From positions 1 through 7,297 of the forward strand of contig RGVD01000129.1 of NCBI GenBank assembly GCA_010027395.1: 7,297 nt of DNA. The letters are read 5' to 3'. The notes below the pieces were generated by a model that saw only the letters and a list, made by a program, of their open reading frames with translations, had not been told where the DNA came from and did not search any database. A program made the position numbers and the translations under genes. This document shows, piece by piece, positions 1 through 6,186 of the stretch (the first letter of the stretch is position 1; every line of letters begins with the position of its first letter). This DNA is from Bacteroidota bacterium (lineage in GTDB: Bacteria > Bacteroidota > Bacteroidia > UKL13-3).

Positions 1-28
1 CATCCTTAAAAATGAGAATTTCAAAGCA

Positions 29-265
29 TTGAACCCTAAAATTTATTTATTTCTCTTTTTCTCCGTAATAAGTTTTTTTTCCTTTTCTCAAGATGTTAAT
101 TCTTCTCGATTTTTAAGGAATATTGGTATAAGTGCCAATATTATTAAGGGGTATGATTTCTCAGCTCGTGGACGAAACGCTCCAAATAGAAATTTTGATG
201 CTGCTGGAGCTGAATTTGATTTTGTTTATAGAGCTGATGGACATAAAGATTGGCAAAAATTATAA
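29..265 (+). CDS. 5' fragment of the interrupted barrel gene: signal peptide and first strands
   Basis: This 78-codon piece ends at the premature TAA. Residues 4-20 (KIYLFLFFSVISFFSFS) form a hydrophobic signal peptide, with likely cleavage just before or after Gln21 in the SFSQ-D context common in Bacteroidota exported proteins. The rest, through GAEFDFVYRADG, is the first barrel strand and turn. On its own it is too short to form a barrel. The start is TTG at 29-31. The only nearby ATG (12-14) is in another frame and stops after six codons. Confidence 0.5.
   Translation: MNPKIYLFLFFSVISFFSFSQDVNSSRFLRNIGISANIIKGYDFSARGRNAPNRNFDAAGAEFDFVYRADGHKDWQKL
263..265 (+). other. Premature in-frame TAA stop
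   Basis: The codons read TGG CAA AAA TTA TAA AAT AAT CCT AGA TTT in one frame. Protein similarity to the family continues directly after the stop (NNPRFG). TAA ends the downstream part of this same gene and several neighbouring genes, so general reassignment of TAA is ruled out. The site lies in a stretch of short A and T runs. Confidence 0.75.
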
Positions 266-283
266 AATAATCCTAGATTTGGA

Positions 284-1192
284 TTGAGCTTAATTTATGT
301 ACTTATGCCAACCGAATGGCTTTATGGCAATATTTATTCGGCCATGCCTTTTATTAATTTTACCCTTCTGAATAGACCTAGTACAATGGCATTTCTTAAA
401 TTTGGATTAGGTGCATCCTATATTGATAAGCAATATGACACAAGCAGTGTAAGAGAACTTAAAAACAATTTAATAAGTCAGCCTTATAATCTTGGAATTC
501 AATTTGGTTTCGGTATTCATCAAAAGCTATTTTCTAATACAGAATTGGCACTTGAGGCTGGTGTTCTGAATTTTTCAAATGGGTCTTTAAATGCACCAAA
601 TAATGGGATTAATTTGGCATACCTTAAAGGTGGACTTAATTTCTTTCTGTTTGATAGGATAAATCATCGTGGCATGACCACTTTTCATAATGACCAAACC
701 AAGAAGTGTTACTTACAGACCTTTTTCGGTGCAGCATACACTAAAATCAGATACCCTTTAAAAACCGAGTATGATATTTATGTAATGTCAAGTCAGTTGA
801 TGTATGCAAAAAATAAAATTCTTAACATTGGTCCTAGTATTGATTTTTACTACGATCCTACCTCAAATATAAGGTTATTAAGACCTGCAAGTATGGACGA
901 AATAGCTGAGGCTGATAAGTTTAAAGTGGCAATGGGTTTGTCGGCTGAATTTAACATTGGCAGAATATCTATACCCATGAGGGGAATGCATTATGTATAT
1001 AACCTTGCCAATGTTAGGGTTGATAGAATATATTATGTATTTGGCATAAGGTATACTCACAGAAGTAATTTATTCTTTCAAGGAAGTTTAAAAAGTACCT
1101 TGGATAACACCACTGGTGTAAGGACTGATTTCCTAGAATACGGCATTGGCTATAGATTTAAGACCAAGTCAACGTATGGCAATACCTATTAA
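284..1192 (+). CDS. 3' fragment of the interrupted barrel gene: most of the beta-barrel
   Basis: This 302-codon piece begins at a TTG only because no better start follows the premature stop. It has no signal peptide of its own, so it is unlikely to be exported if translated separately. It is in the same frame as the upstream piece, and six in-frame codons (NNPRFG) lie between the stop and this TTG. It carries the conserved PNxGIN stretch after the active-site region and ends with the strand EYGIGYRFK. Its stop codon overlaps the stop of the convergent peptidase gene. Confidence 0.5.
   Translation: MSLIYVLMPTEWLYGNIYSAMPFINFTLLNRPSTMAFLKFGLGASYIDKQYDTSSVRELKNNLISQPYNLGIQFGFGIHQKLFSNTELALEAGVLNFSNGSLNAPNNGINLAYLKGGLNFFLFDRINHRGMTTFHNDQTKKCYLQTFFGAAYTKIRYPLKTEYDIYVMSSQLMYAKNKILNIGPSIDFYYDPTSNIRLLRPASMDEIAEADKFKVAMGLSAEFNIGRISIPMRGMHYVYNLANVRVDRIYYVFGIRYTHRSNLFFQGSLKSTLDNTTGVRTDFLEYGIGYRFKTKSTYGNTY
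1189..1192. other. Overlapping convergent stop codons (shared TTAA)
   Basis: The plus-strand barrel gene ends with TAA at 1190-1192 and the minus-strand peptidase ends with TAA read from 1191 to 1189, so both stops lie within the palindrome TTAA. There is no intergenic space, and I see no hairpin terminator between the two genes. Any termination signal must lie inside the opposing coding sequence. Confidence 0.95.
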
Positions 1193-3531
1193 TTTACAAT
1201 TACACTTTTGCTAACAACATCTTCATCTATATGAAAAATGAAAAAGTATTGGCCTTTAATTAGGTTGCTAATATCTATTTCGTTATTATCACTTTTAAGG
1301 ATTGTATTTCTAATTGTTTTTCCTTCAATATCAGATATAATTAAATCAATATTCTTAAACTGATTTTTAATATGAATATTGATGAGGTTTTTAGCTGGGT
1401 TTGGTGATATGTGAATGAAATCTGACTTTTCAGACATTACATTTTGAATGATAGCTGTCACATCTTTTTTACCAAAAGCATACTCTCCAACTTTTAAATT
1501 GTTTACGATAATCTTACCGATTTGATCTGTTTTGCTTCCACCTGTGTTTACTGAATAATCACTAACCAATTGCCACATCTCAGTTCCATTTGATCTATAA
1601 AGCATTACCAATGAATCCTCGCTTCTATCTATAAATTCATTGTCTAACCAACCCGAATTGCTGGGGTTTTCGGGTGTTGAGCCGTCATAATTAAAAAAGC
1701 CTTGTGCTTTAAAGCTGGTAGGCAAAAACCCATTAATAATCCAATGTCTTTGGTTTGAAATTCTGACACCAGAAGATGCCACTTCCCACCATTTTCCTCC
1801 AATCCAATTATGCTCAATATTAATATTCACTGAGTCGCTTATGCTTTGGGTGTTGATACCACAAAAAGCATCTGTAAAATTTTTTAGTCCAGTGCTTTTT
1901 ATCGTTTGATTTTGCATTGATCTTGCCTTGAAATATTTATCGTCTCCGTCAATAATGCTATAAAAATCTTTGCCGAAATTAATTTTACCAATGGTGAAAG
2001 TATAGATTCCATTTTTATTGAATACAAAGTCACGAACAATATGAATATTCCCATCAAAAAAAGTAATACTTAATGGGATATTAATGAAACTTGTTTGTGT
2101 GTTTTTTAAGTCTTGCGTTAGCAGAACTGAAATCACACCATTGTTTAATTCAGATTTTATTACTCTTATGTTATACAAGCTTGGATTGCTAACATACATG
2201 TTGAAGCATGCACTTAAATCTAATGAGGTAAATTTCTGAAACTCATTTTTTAAATCTGTTGAACTAGCATCTTTAAATGAAAATTTTTTCTGATAAGATT
2301 TACACGCAGCAAAAAAGGCAGAATCACCCATGAATGAGCGCAATGAATGAACAATTAGTGCCCCCTTTTTATAGACTGTTGTGCCATAGGTAGCATTATG
2401 TGGTGCATTGGATAAAGCAAACAATCCACCATCTTTTGCCGCAGCAAATCTCAAAACGGTGTTCCAATTGCTTTTTATTTCCTTTTGATAAGCATCTTTT
2501 CCATATAAACATTCTAAGAATTGTGCCTCGCAATAACTTGCCCAGCCTTCATTTAACCACATATCTTCAGCTGTTCTGCATGTAACATGGTCACCCCACC
2601 ACATGTGAGACAGTTCATGAGCAAAAAGGGTTTCGTAATTAGTAGTTCCATCTATCGCAAAAATAGGATAGGCAATGTTTGTTGCATGTTCCATTGCACC
2701 TCCGTCAAATGGCACAGCCACATAGCCCACCCTTTCAAATGGATATGAATCAAATTTATCTTCAAAACAATGGAGTGCTAGATTTAAGTTTACAAAAGAG
2801 GCTTTCAATTTGCTAGTATCCTGGGCTTGACAAGCAATGATAACAGGAAAATTTTTGCTTTTACCTAGAAAATTATATTGTAATAATACATAGCTTGAAA
2901 CCGCTACAGATGCCAAATAAGTGGGTATTTCATCTTTTAAAGTCCAATGCCAAATAATGCTTCCATCAATGTTGTGGGTTTCGGCTTGTTTTGTGCCATT
3001 ACAAATGGCCTTGTATCCACTATCCGTTGTGATATGAAAATTATAGCTGGCCCTATCTGTAAAATTATCCACGCAAGGAAACCAACACCTGCCAAAATTA
3101 TGTGGCTTAACATTAAAGCCTACACCTAAATTGAAAGCGTAATTTCCACTAAAATAAAAGCCTCCCCAACTAGGGTCTTTTATCGGTTGACCAGCATAGG
3201 AAATATCCAATTGTACACTGTCCTTATCATTTAAAGGACTTTTAAAATTTATAAATAATTCAGAGTCGTTTTGAGAATAAGCCAAGCTATCATTATTAGA
3301 TAAAACTGAACTCACTTTCAATTTTGCTAAATCTAATCTTACCGAAGCTAGCTTGTTTGACTTTGAATGCAAAATGACACTTGTAGTCCCAGAAACTGTT
3401 TTGCTATTAATGTTTTTTAGATTAAGTTGTATGTTATAGTTTTTAACATCAAACAAGTTTCCTCTATCATCAGCTTTAGCAAACTGTATTGAAGCAATCA
3501 AAACGAAGGCTATAAGTAATTTTATTTTCAT
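1189..3531 (-). CDS. Secreted M1-family zinc metallopeptidase with type IX secretion sorting domain
   Basis: A complete 780-residue protein. Residues 1-20 are a signal peptide ending AKA. Residues 25-220 form the M1 N-terminal beta-saddle. The catalytic domain carries GGAMEH (277-282, equivalent to the GAMEN substrate-binding motif), the zinc site HELSH (305-309) with the third ligand Glu328 in NEGWAS, and the likely transition-state tyrosine Tyr387 in VYKKGA. Beta-rich domains follow from about 455 to 690. Residues 707-780 are a type A T9SS C-terminal sorting domain: a PNP at 710-712, DLIISDIEGK, GQYFFIF and the basic KSVIVN end. The enzyme should be exported by Sec, passed through the type IX machinery and released or anchored at the cell surface, where it would trim peptides from their N termini for nutrition. 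M1 family and zinc ligands are seen directly; substrate range cannot be read from the sequence. The ATG start directly precedes the signal peptide. It is transcribed divergently from lysA. Confidence 0.93.
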   Translation of the reverse strand: MKIKLLIAFVLIASIQFAKADDRGNLFDVKNYNIQLNLKNINSKTVSGTTSVILHSKSNKLASVRLDLAKLKVSSVLSNNDSLAYSQNDSELFINFKSPLNDKDSVQLDISYAGQPIKDPSWGGFYFSGNYAFNLGVGFNVKPHNFGRCWFPCVDNFTDRASYNFHITTDSGYKAICNGTKQAETHNIDGSIIWHWTLKDEIPTYLASVAVSSYVLLQYNFLGKSKNFPVIIACQAQDTSKLKASFVNLNLALHCFEDKFDSYPFERVGYVAVPFDGGAMEHATNIAYPIFAIDGTTNYETLFAHELSHMWWGDHVTCRTAEDMWLNEGWASYCEAQFLECLYGKDAYQKEIKSNWNTVLRFAAAKDGGLFALSNAPHNATYGTTVYKKGALIVHSLRSFMGDSAFFAACKSYQKKFSFKDASSTDLKNEFQKFTSLDLSACFNMYVSNPSLYNIRVIKSELNNGVISVLLTQDLKNTQTSFINIPLSITFFDGNIHIVRDFVFNKNGIYTFTIGKINFGKDFYSIIDGDDKYFKARSMQNQTIKSTGLKNFTDAFCGINTQSISDSVNINIEHNWIGGKWWEVASSGVRISNQRHWIINGFLPTSFKAQGFFNYDGSTPENPSNSGWLDNEFIDRSEDSLVMLYRSNGTEMWQLVSDYSVNTGGSKTDQIGKIIVNNLKVGEYAFGKKDVTAIIQNVMSEKSDFIHISPNPAKNLINIHIKNQFKNIDLIISDIEGKTIRNTILKSDNNEIDISNLIKGQYFFIFHIDEDVVSKSVIVN

Positions 3532-3642
3532 GTGAATATGAATGCAATTTAAAAGCTTTTTTTAATAGTTTGAATTTTCTTGCCATTTTGTTGGGTGAAT
3601 GTCAAATTCTAATTCGCTATTTAAACTCCTTTTAATACCTGA

Positions 3643-3675
3643 TTTTAGCCTATTCTACATATTGGATTATCTTTG
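3643..3675 (+). promoter_or_regulatory. Candidate Bacteroidota-type promoter for lysA
   Basis: TATCTTTG at 3668-3675 matches the Bacteroidota -7 consensus TAnnTTTG exactly. About 20 bases upstream, TTTTAG (3643-3648) is an imperfect match to the -33 TTTG/TTG element. Transcription would begin near 3680, giving a leader of roughly 15 bases before the ATG at 3695. The box lies inside the upstream extension of the open frame, which supports the later lysA start. This is a motif match only. Confidence 0.5.
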
Positions 3676-3694
3676 CAAACTAATTTTATTAAAA

Positions 3695-4915
3695 ATGATG
3701 ACTGAAAACCTTGATTATTCAATGCTTTTAAAAGTGGCTGAACAGTTCGATTCACCTGTGTATGTTTATAATTCTGCGAAAATAATTTCGCAGTATAAAC
3801 GATTAATAAACGTTTTTAAACCTATTAATATAAAGGTAAAATATGCTTGCAAAGCATTAAATAATACTGCTATTTTAAAGCTATTAAAAAAAGAAGGCAG
3901 CGGATTAGACACTGTTTCCATAAATGAGGTGAAACTAGGATTGAGAGCAGGCTTTCAGCCTTCTGAAATTATCTTTACACCAAATTGTGTTGGTTTTGAA
4001 GAGATTCAAGAAGCTGTCAATTTGGGTGTACATATCAATATTGACAACATTTCTATACTTGAGCAATTTGGTAGTGCCTATGCTGATAAGGTGCCCTGCT
4101 GTGTGAGGTTAAATCCCCATATTTTAGCTGGTGGAAACAATAAAATTTCTACAGGTCATATCGATTCTAAATTTGGAATTTCTATACATCAATTACGCCA
4201 TGTATTGCGTATTATCAAAACATATGGCATGCAAATTAATGGCTTGCACATGCATACAGGCAGCGATATTTTAGATTCAGGCGTGTTTTTGCAAGGTGCC
4301 GAAATTTTGTTTGATGCCGCAAAAGATTTTCCGGATTTGAAGTTTATTGATTTTGGAAGTGGATTTAAAGTGGCCTATAAACCTAACGATATCACCACAG
4401 ATATTGAAGAACTCGGAAAGGCTTTGGGTGAAAGATTTTTAGAGTTTTGCAAAGAATATGGCCGCGATCTAGAATTATGGTTCGAGCCTGGTAAATACAT
4501 TGTTAGCGAATCTGGTTCATTTTTAGTGAAAGCTAATATCATCAAACAAACCACGGCCACAGTTTTTGTAGGAGTGGATAGTGGTTTAAACCATTTGATT
4601 AGACCCATGCTTTACGATTCCTATCACCATATCACCAATATTTCAAACCCCGAAGGGAAAGAACGCATTTATACCATCGTTGGTAATATATGCGAAACCG
4701 ACACTTTTGCTTGGGATAGAAAATTAAATGAGGTGCGAGAAGGTGATATATTATGTTTTAATAATGCAGGTGCTTATGGCATCACCATGAGCAGCAACTA
4801 CAATGCACGTTTTAGACCAGCTGAGGTATTAATTCATAAAGGGCAAATGCATCTTATTCGCAAACGAGAAACCTTTGAAGACTTAATTAGTAACGAAGTT
4901 GAAGTGGCATTTTAG
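3695..4915 (+). CDS. lysA: Diaminopimelate decarboxylase
   Basis: A 406-residue cytoplasmic PLP enzyme of the alanine racemase fold (fold type III). It converts meso-diaminopimelate to L-lysine and CO2, the last step of lysine synthesis. The PLP lysine is Lys53 in KYACKALNN. HMHTGSD (185-191) is the Bacteroidota form of the HIGSQ motif. GSGF (221-224) is the phosphate-binding glycine turn, EPGKY (264-268) lies near the substrate, CETDTF (333-338) gives the Cys-Glu pair contributed across the dimer, and GAYG (359-362) is near the C-terminal barrel. The open frame extends upstream to an ATG at 3599, but those 32 residues are hydrophobic and unlike the family N terminus, and they contain the candidate -7 box. 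The start at 3695 (or the adjacent ATG at 3698) is therefore preferred. It appears monocistronic, between a divergent peptidase and a convergent thioredoxin-like gene. A related amino-acid decarboxylase is possible but less likely given the motifs. Confidence 0.9.
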   Translation: MMTENLDYSMLLKVAEQFDSPVYVYNSAKIISQYKRLINVFKPINIKVKYACKALNNTAILKLLKKEGSGLDTVSINEVKLGLRAGFQPSEIIFTPNCVGFEEIQEAVNLGVHINIDNISILEQFGSAYADKVPCCVRLNPHILAGGNNKISTGHIDSKFGISIHQLRHVLRIIKTYGMQINGLHMHTGSDILDSGVFLQGAEILFDAAKDFPDLKFIDFGSGFKVAYKPNDITTDIEELGKALGERFLEFCKEYGRDLELWFEPGKYIVSESGSFLVKANIIKQTTATVFVGVDSGLNHLIRPMLYDSYHHITNISNPEGKERIYTIVGNICETDTFAWDRKLNEVREGDILCFNNAGAYGITMSSNYNARFRPAEVLIHKGQMHLIRKRETFEDLISNEVEVAF

Positions 4916-4949
4916 TTTGATTTTTTGATGACAATCTTAAACCTACCAT

Positions 4950-5294
4950 TTACATCATTTTAAAAATATTCATCATGGCCTCTTCGGTGCCACCAATAGC
5001 AGCTTCAACAATACGACCTTGTTCCTTGCCATCCTTGTAGAAAATGATGGCAGGAATGTTTTTCACATCCAAGGCTGATACATTGAAGGCTGAAGAATGC
5101 TTTTTTCTATCCACCATGATAAGTTCGATTTGGTTTTCGCTTACCCCTACTTCATTCATCACTTTATAAAAATGGGGTAACTCCCTTTGCGTGTCCTCGC
5201 ACCAAGATCCTGCCACCACCACCACTTTTATCTCGGTAGACATGGGCTTTAGGCTATTAATGAGGATTGGTTGGTTTTGTAGGCAACATAGCAT
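4950..5294 (-). CDS. 3' frame of the split thioredoxin-like gene: thioredoxin core
   Basis: This frame encodes up to 114 residues. The first eight (MLCCLQNQ) overlap the leader frame and are unlikely to be native. An internal ATG at Met18 gives MSTEIKVVVVAG, a plausible cytosolic start if this part is made separately. It contains the whole thioredoxin fold from the first central strand to the C-terminal helix, with Cys32 (codon at 5199-5201) in WCEDT. Confidence 0.55.
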   Translation of the reverse strand: MLCCLQNQPILINSLKPMSTEIKVVVVAGSWCEDTQRELPHFYKVMNEVGVSENQIELIMVDRKKHSSAFNVSALDVKNIPAIIFYKDGKEQGRIVEAAIGGTEEAMMNIFKMM

Positions 5295-5461
5295 GAATCA
5301 AACCACTTGCATTTGGGATTGCCTACAAAGTCTTTTTGCTTGGCCCTACCATCCATAATATACTCACCATTCACAGCATAGCTATTCAGGGTAGAAGCGG
5401 TTTTGCATTGATAAACTAATCCCAATAATAGTAAGGATAAAAAGATAAAAAACTTATTCAT
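5249..5461 (-). CDS. 5' frame of the split thioredoxin-like gene: signal/lipoprotein leader
   Basis: This frame encodes 70 residues. Residues 2-18 (NKFFIFLSLLLLGLVYQ) are a signal peptide ending at Cys19. The residues before it (V-Y-Q) fit a lipobox only loosely, so lipid attachment is uncertain. The last nine or so residues after KTNQ (SSLIA) are probably out-of-frame sequence downstream of the lesion. The ATG at 5461 is well placed for the leader. Confidence 0.5.
   Translation of the reverse strand: MNKFFIFLSLLLLGLVYQCKTASTLNSYAVNGEYIMDGRAKQKDFVGNPKCKWFDSCYVAYKTNQSSLIA
5267..5278 (-). repeat. Tetranucleotide (TTGG)2 plus T4 at the frameshift point
   Basis: The plus strand reads TTGGTTGG at 5267-5274 followed by TTTT at 5275-5278. 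On the coding strand this is AAAACCAACCAA. A third copy of the 4-base unit would give ...AYKTNQPILINSL... in one frame; a fifth T in the run would also restore the frame. Confidence 0.7.
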
Positions 5462-5571
5462 ACCTCAAACATAAGAAAATACTTGAAATTGGCATTTTTT
5501 AAAAGGAAATTGCACCATATTTTTTGGAACGCTATTTGCAAACCCTTATATTATTAAATAAAATCGAACAT
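5462..5571. other. Divergent intergenic region between thioredoxin-like gene and lpoB-like gene
   Basis: These 110 AT-rich bases must hold promoters for both directions. Towards the lpoB-like gene I see only imperfect boxes: TATTTTTTG at 5518-5526 (one base too long for TAnnTTTG) and TTTG at 5535-5538 as a possible -33 element. I see no strong inverted repeat or operator. Confidence 0.4.
5466..5473 (-). promoter_or_regulatory. Candidate -7 box for the thioredoxin-like gene
   Basis: On the minus strand TATGTTTG matches TAnnTTTG exactly and ends four bases before the ATG at 5461. Transcription would start at or very near the A of the ATG, giving a leaderless message. No convincing -33 TTG is present at the usual distance, so this is a weak call. 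Confidence 0.3.
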
Positions 5572-6159
5572 ATGAAAAAGATAATTTTTGCCGCATCTGT
5601 AGTAAGTGTTTTATTAGGCGGAATGGCCTGTCAGAACAGAAAAGTACAACGCATCGACCCTAAGGAACAAACCGATATTAGTGGAAGATGGAACGATACC
5701 GACTCACGTTTGGTAGCCAATGAAATGATAGAAAGTTCATTGAAAGGTGGATGGCGAGGTGAGTTTGAAACTACATTTAAAAAGAAACCTACTGTGATTG
5801 TGGGCGTTATCAAAAATAGAACCAGTGAACAAATTGACCCAACTGCTTTTATCAAAAATTTAGAAGCAGCATTTATTAATTCGAGTGCTGTAAAAGTAGT
5901 ACAAAGCGGAGATGAGCGCAGTCAAGTGCGTGATGAGCGTAACGACCAACAACAATTCTCAAGCGAAGAAACCAAAAAGAAATGGGGTAAAGAAAAAGGT
6001 GCTGATTTTATGATCAATGGTGTGATGACTTCAGTGGTTGACCAATATAAAAACCAACGCACTGTTCAATACCAAGTGAACCTCGAGCTTACTGACCTTG
6101 AAACCAATGAAAAAGTGTGGATAGGCGAAAAACAAATCAAAAAATACATCAAAAACTAA
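5572..6159 (+). CDS. LpoB-like penicillin-binding protein activator lipoprotein
   Basis: A 195-residue protein starting at the ATG in CATATGAAAAAG. An upstream in-frame ATG at 5524 would put 16 residues before the signal peptide and is not preferred. Residues 1-19 are a signal peptide with a loose lipobox (GGMAC) and lipid-attached Cys20. A polar linker is followed by the LpoB/CsgG-like alpha/beta domain: PTVIVGVIKNRT, AFIKNLEAAFINSSAVKVV, a charged RSQVRDERNDQQQ helix, GADFMINGVMTSVV and the closing strands VQYQVNLELTDLETNEKVW. In Enterobacteria LpoB reaches from the outer membrane through peptidoglycan to activate PBP1b. Equivalence here rests on domain similarity only, so no symbol is given. 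It heads a cluster with the TPR lipoprotein 27 bases downstream. No Shine-Dalgarno is visible; the upstream region is AT-rich. Confidence 0.82.
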   Translation: MKKIIFAASVVSVLLGGMACQNRKVQRIDPKEQTDISGRWNDTDSRLVANEMIESSLKGGWRGEFETTFKKKPTVIVGVIKNRTSEQIDPTAFIKNLEAAFINSSAVKVVQSGDERSQVRDERNDQQQFSSEETKKKWGKEKGADFMINGVMTSVVDQYKNQRTVQYQVNLELTDLETNEKVWIGEKQIKKYIKN

Positions 6160-6186
6160 ACTTGTTTCATTTAATTAATTAACCCA

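Larger units (their letters stand above)
29..1192 (+). pseudogene. Interrupted acyloxyacyl hydrolase / lipid A deacylase-like outer-membrane barrel (in-frame TAA)
   Basis: Read through one TAA at 263-265, this frame encodes 387 residues. It has a signal peptide, then alternating hydrophobic/polar strands with many aromatic and glycine residues, as in an outer-membrane beta-barrel. The order GAEFDFVYRADGHKDWQKL-stop-NNPRFGLSLIYV, then YINF-like (PFINFTLL), FGLGASYI, LNFSNGSLNAPNNGIN and a final strand YGIGYRF matches what I recall of Bacteroidota acyloxyacyl hydrolases (PagL-like), which remove an acyl chain from lipid A. The frame is identical on both sides of the stop, and homologs usually have tyrosine there, so TAT or TAC to TAA is the simplest lesion. 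The PagL-type H-x-S motif reads N-F-S here (Asn at 569-571), so activity would be doubtful even if the stop were absent. The proposed start is TTG at 29. The frame is open back to the window edge, so an earlier start is possible. The family call is from memory of motifs; the interruption is seen directly. Confidence 0.68.
4950..5461 (-). pseudogene. Frameshifted thioredoxin-family protein with lipoprotein-type leader
   Basis: Two overlapping minus-strand frames together make one thioredoxin-fold protein of about 170 residues. The first frame supplies a signal peptide (residues 1-18, possible lipid-anchored Cys19) and the lead-in KCKWFDSCYVAYKTNQ. The second supplies PILINSLKP followed by the thioredoxin core: a VVVVAGSWCEDT strand and active site, RELPHFYKV helix, IELIMVDRKK strand, and NIPAIIFYKDGKEQGRI with the conserved cis-proline (Pro of IPA). 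In my recollection of Bacteroidota homologs, a W-F/Y...Y-x-P lead-in runs directly into this core in a single frame. The break lies at about 5267-5278, next to (TTGG)2 and a T4 run on the plus strand. One extra base or one extra 4-base unit restores a continuous frame. The active site has a single cysteine (WCEDT rather than WCxxC), so a plain disulfide reductase role is doubtful. An envelope redox or unknown role is inferred. Confidence 0.72.

Noticed and set aside
263..265. Recoded TAA (alternative genetic code or special amino acid)
   Set aside because: TAA ends several complete neighbouring genes, and no recoding element is visible; a point mutation or base error is simpler.
878..1060. 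Minus-strand open frame of 60 codons inside the barrel gene
   Set aside because: It lies antisense to well-formed beta-barrel coding sequence and has no recognisable features of its own.
2400..3129. Two plus-strand open frames of about 60 codons inside the peptidase gene
   Set aside because: Both are antisense to the catalytic and N-terminal domains of the M1 peptidase and show no domain or leader.
3551..3560. Palindrome AAAAGCTTTT between the peptidase and lysA
   Set aside because: Only ten bases in AT-rich DNA, with no extension of symmetry; expected by chance and not enough for an operator or terminator call.
4375..4608. Minus-strand open frame of 77 codons inside lysA
   Set aside because: It is antisense to the conserved EPGKY-containing part of LysA; chance openness of the complementary strand.
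4916..4949. Possible bidirectional terminator between lysA and the thioredoxin-like gene
   Set aside because: The 34-base gap has a short T run but no stem with meaningful pairing.
5249..5294. Programmed -1 ribosomal frameshifting joining the two thioredoxin-like frames
   Set aside because: No X-XXY-YYZ slippery heptamer is in the correct frame within the overlap (the AAAACC run is out of register), and I see no obvious stimulatory stem or pseudoknot.
5631..5855. Minus-strand open frame of 74 codons within the lpoB-like gene
   Set aside because: Shadow of the LpoB-like coding frame.
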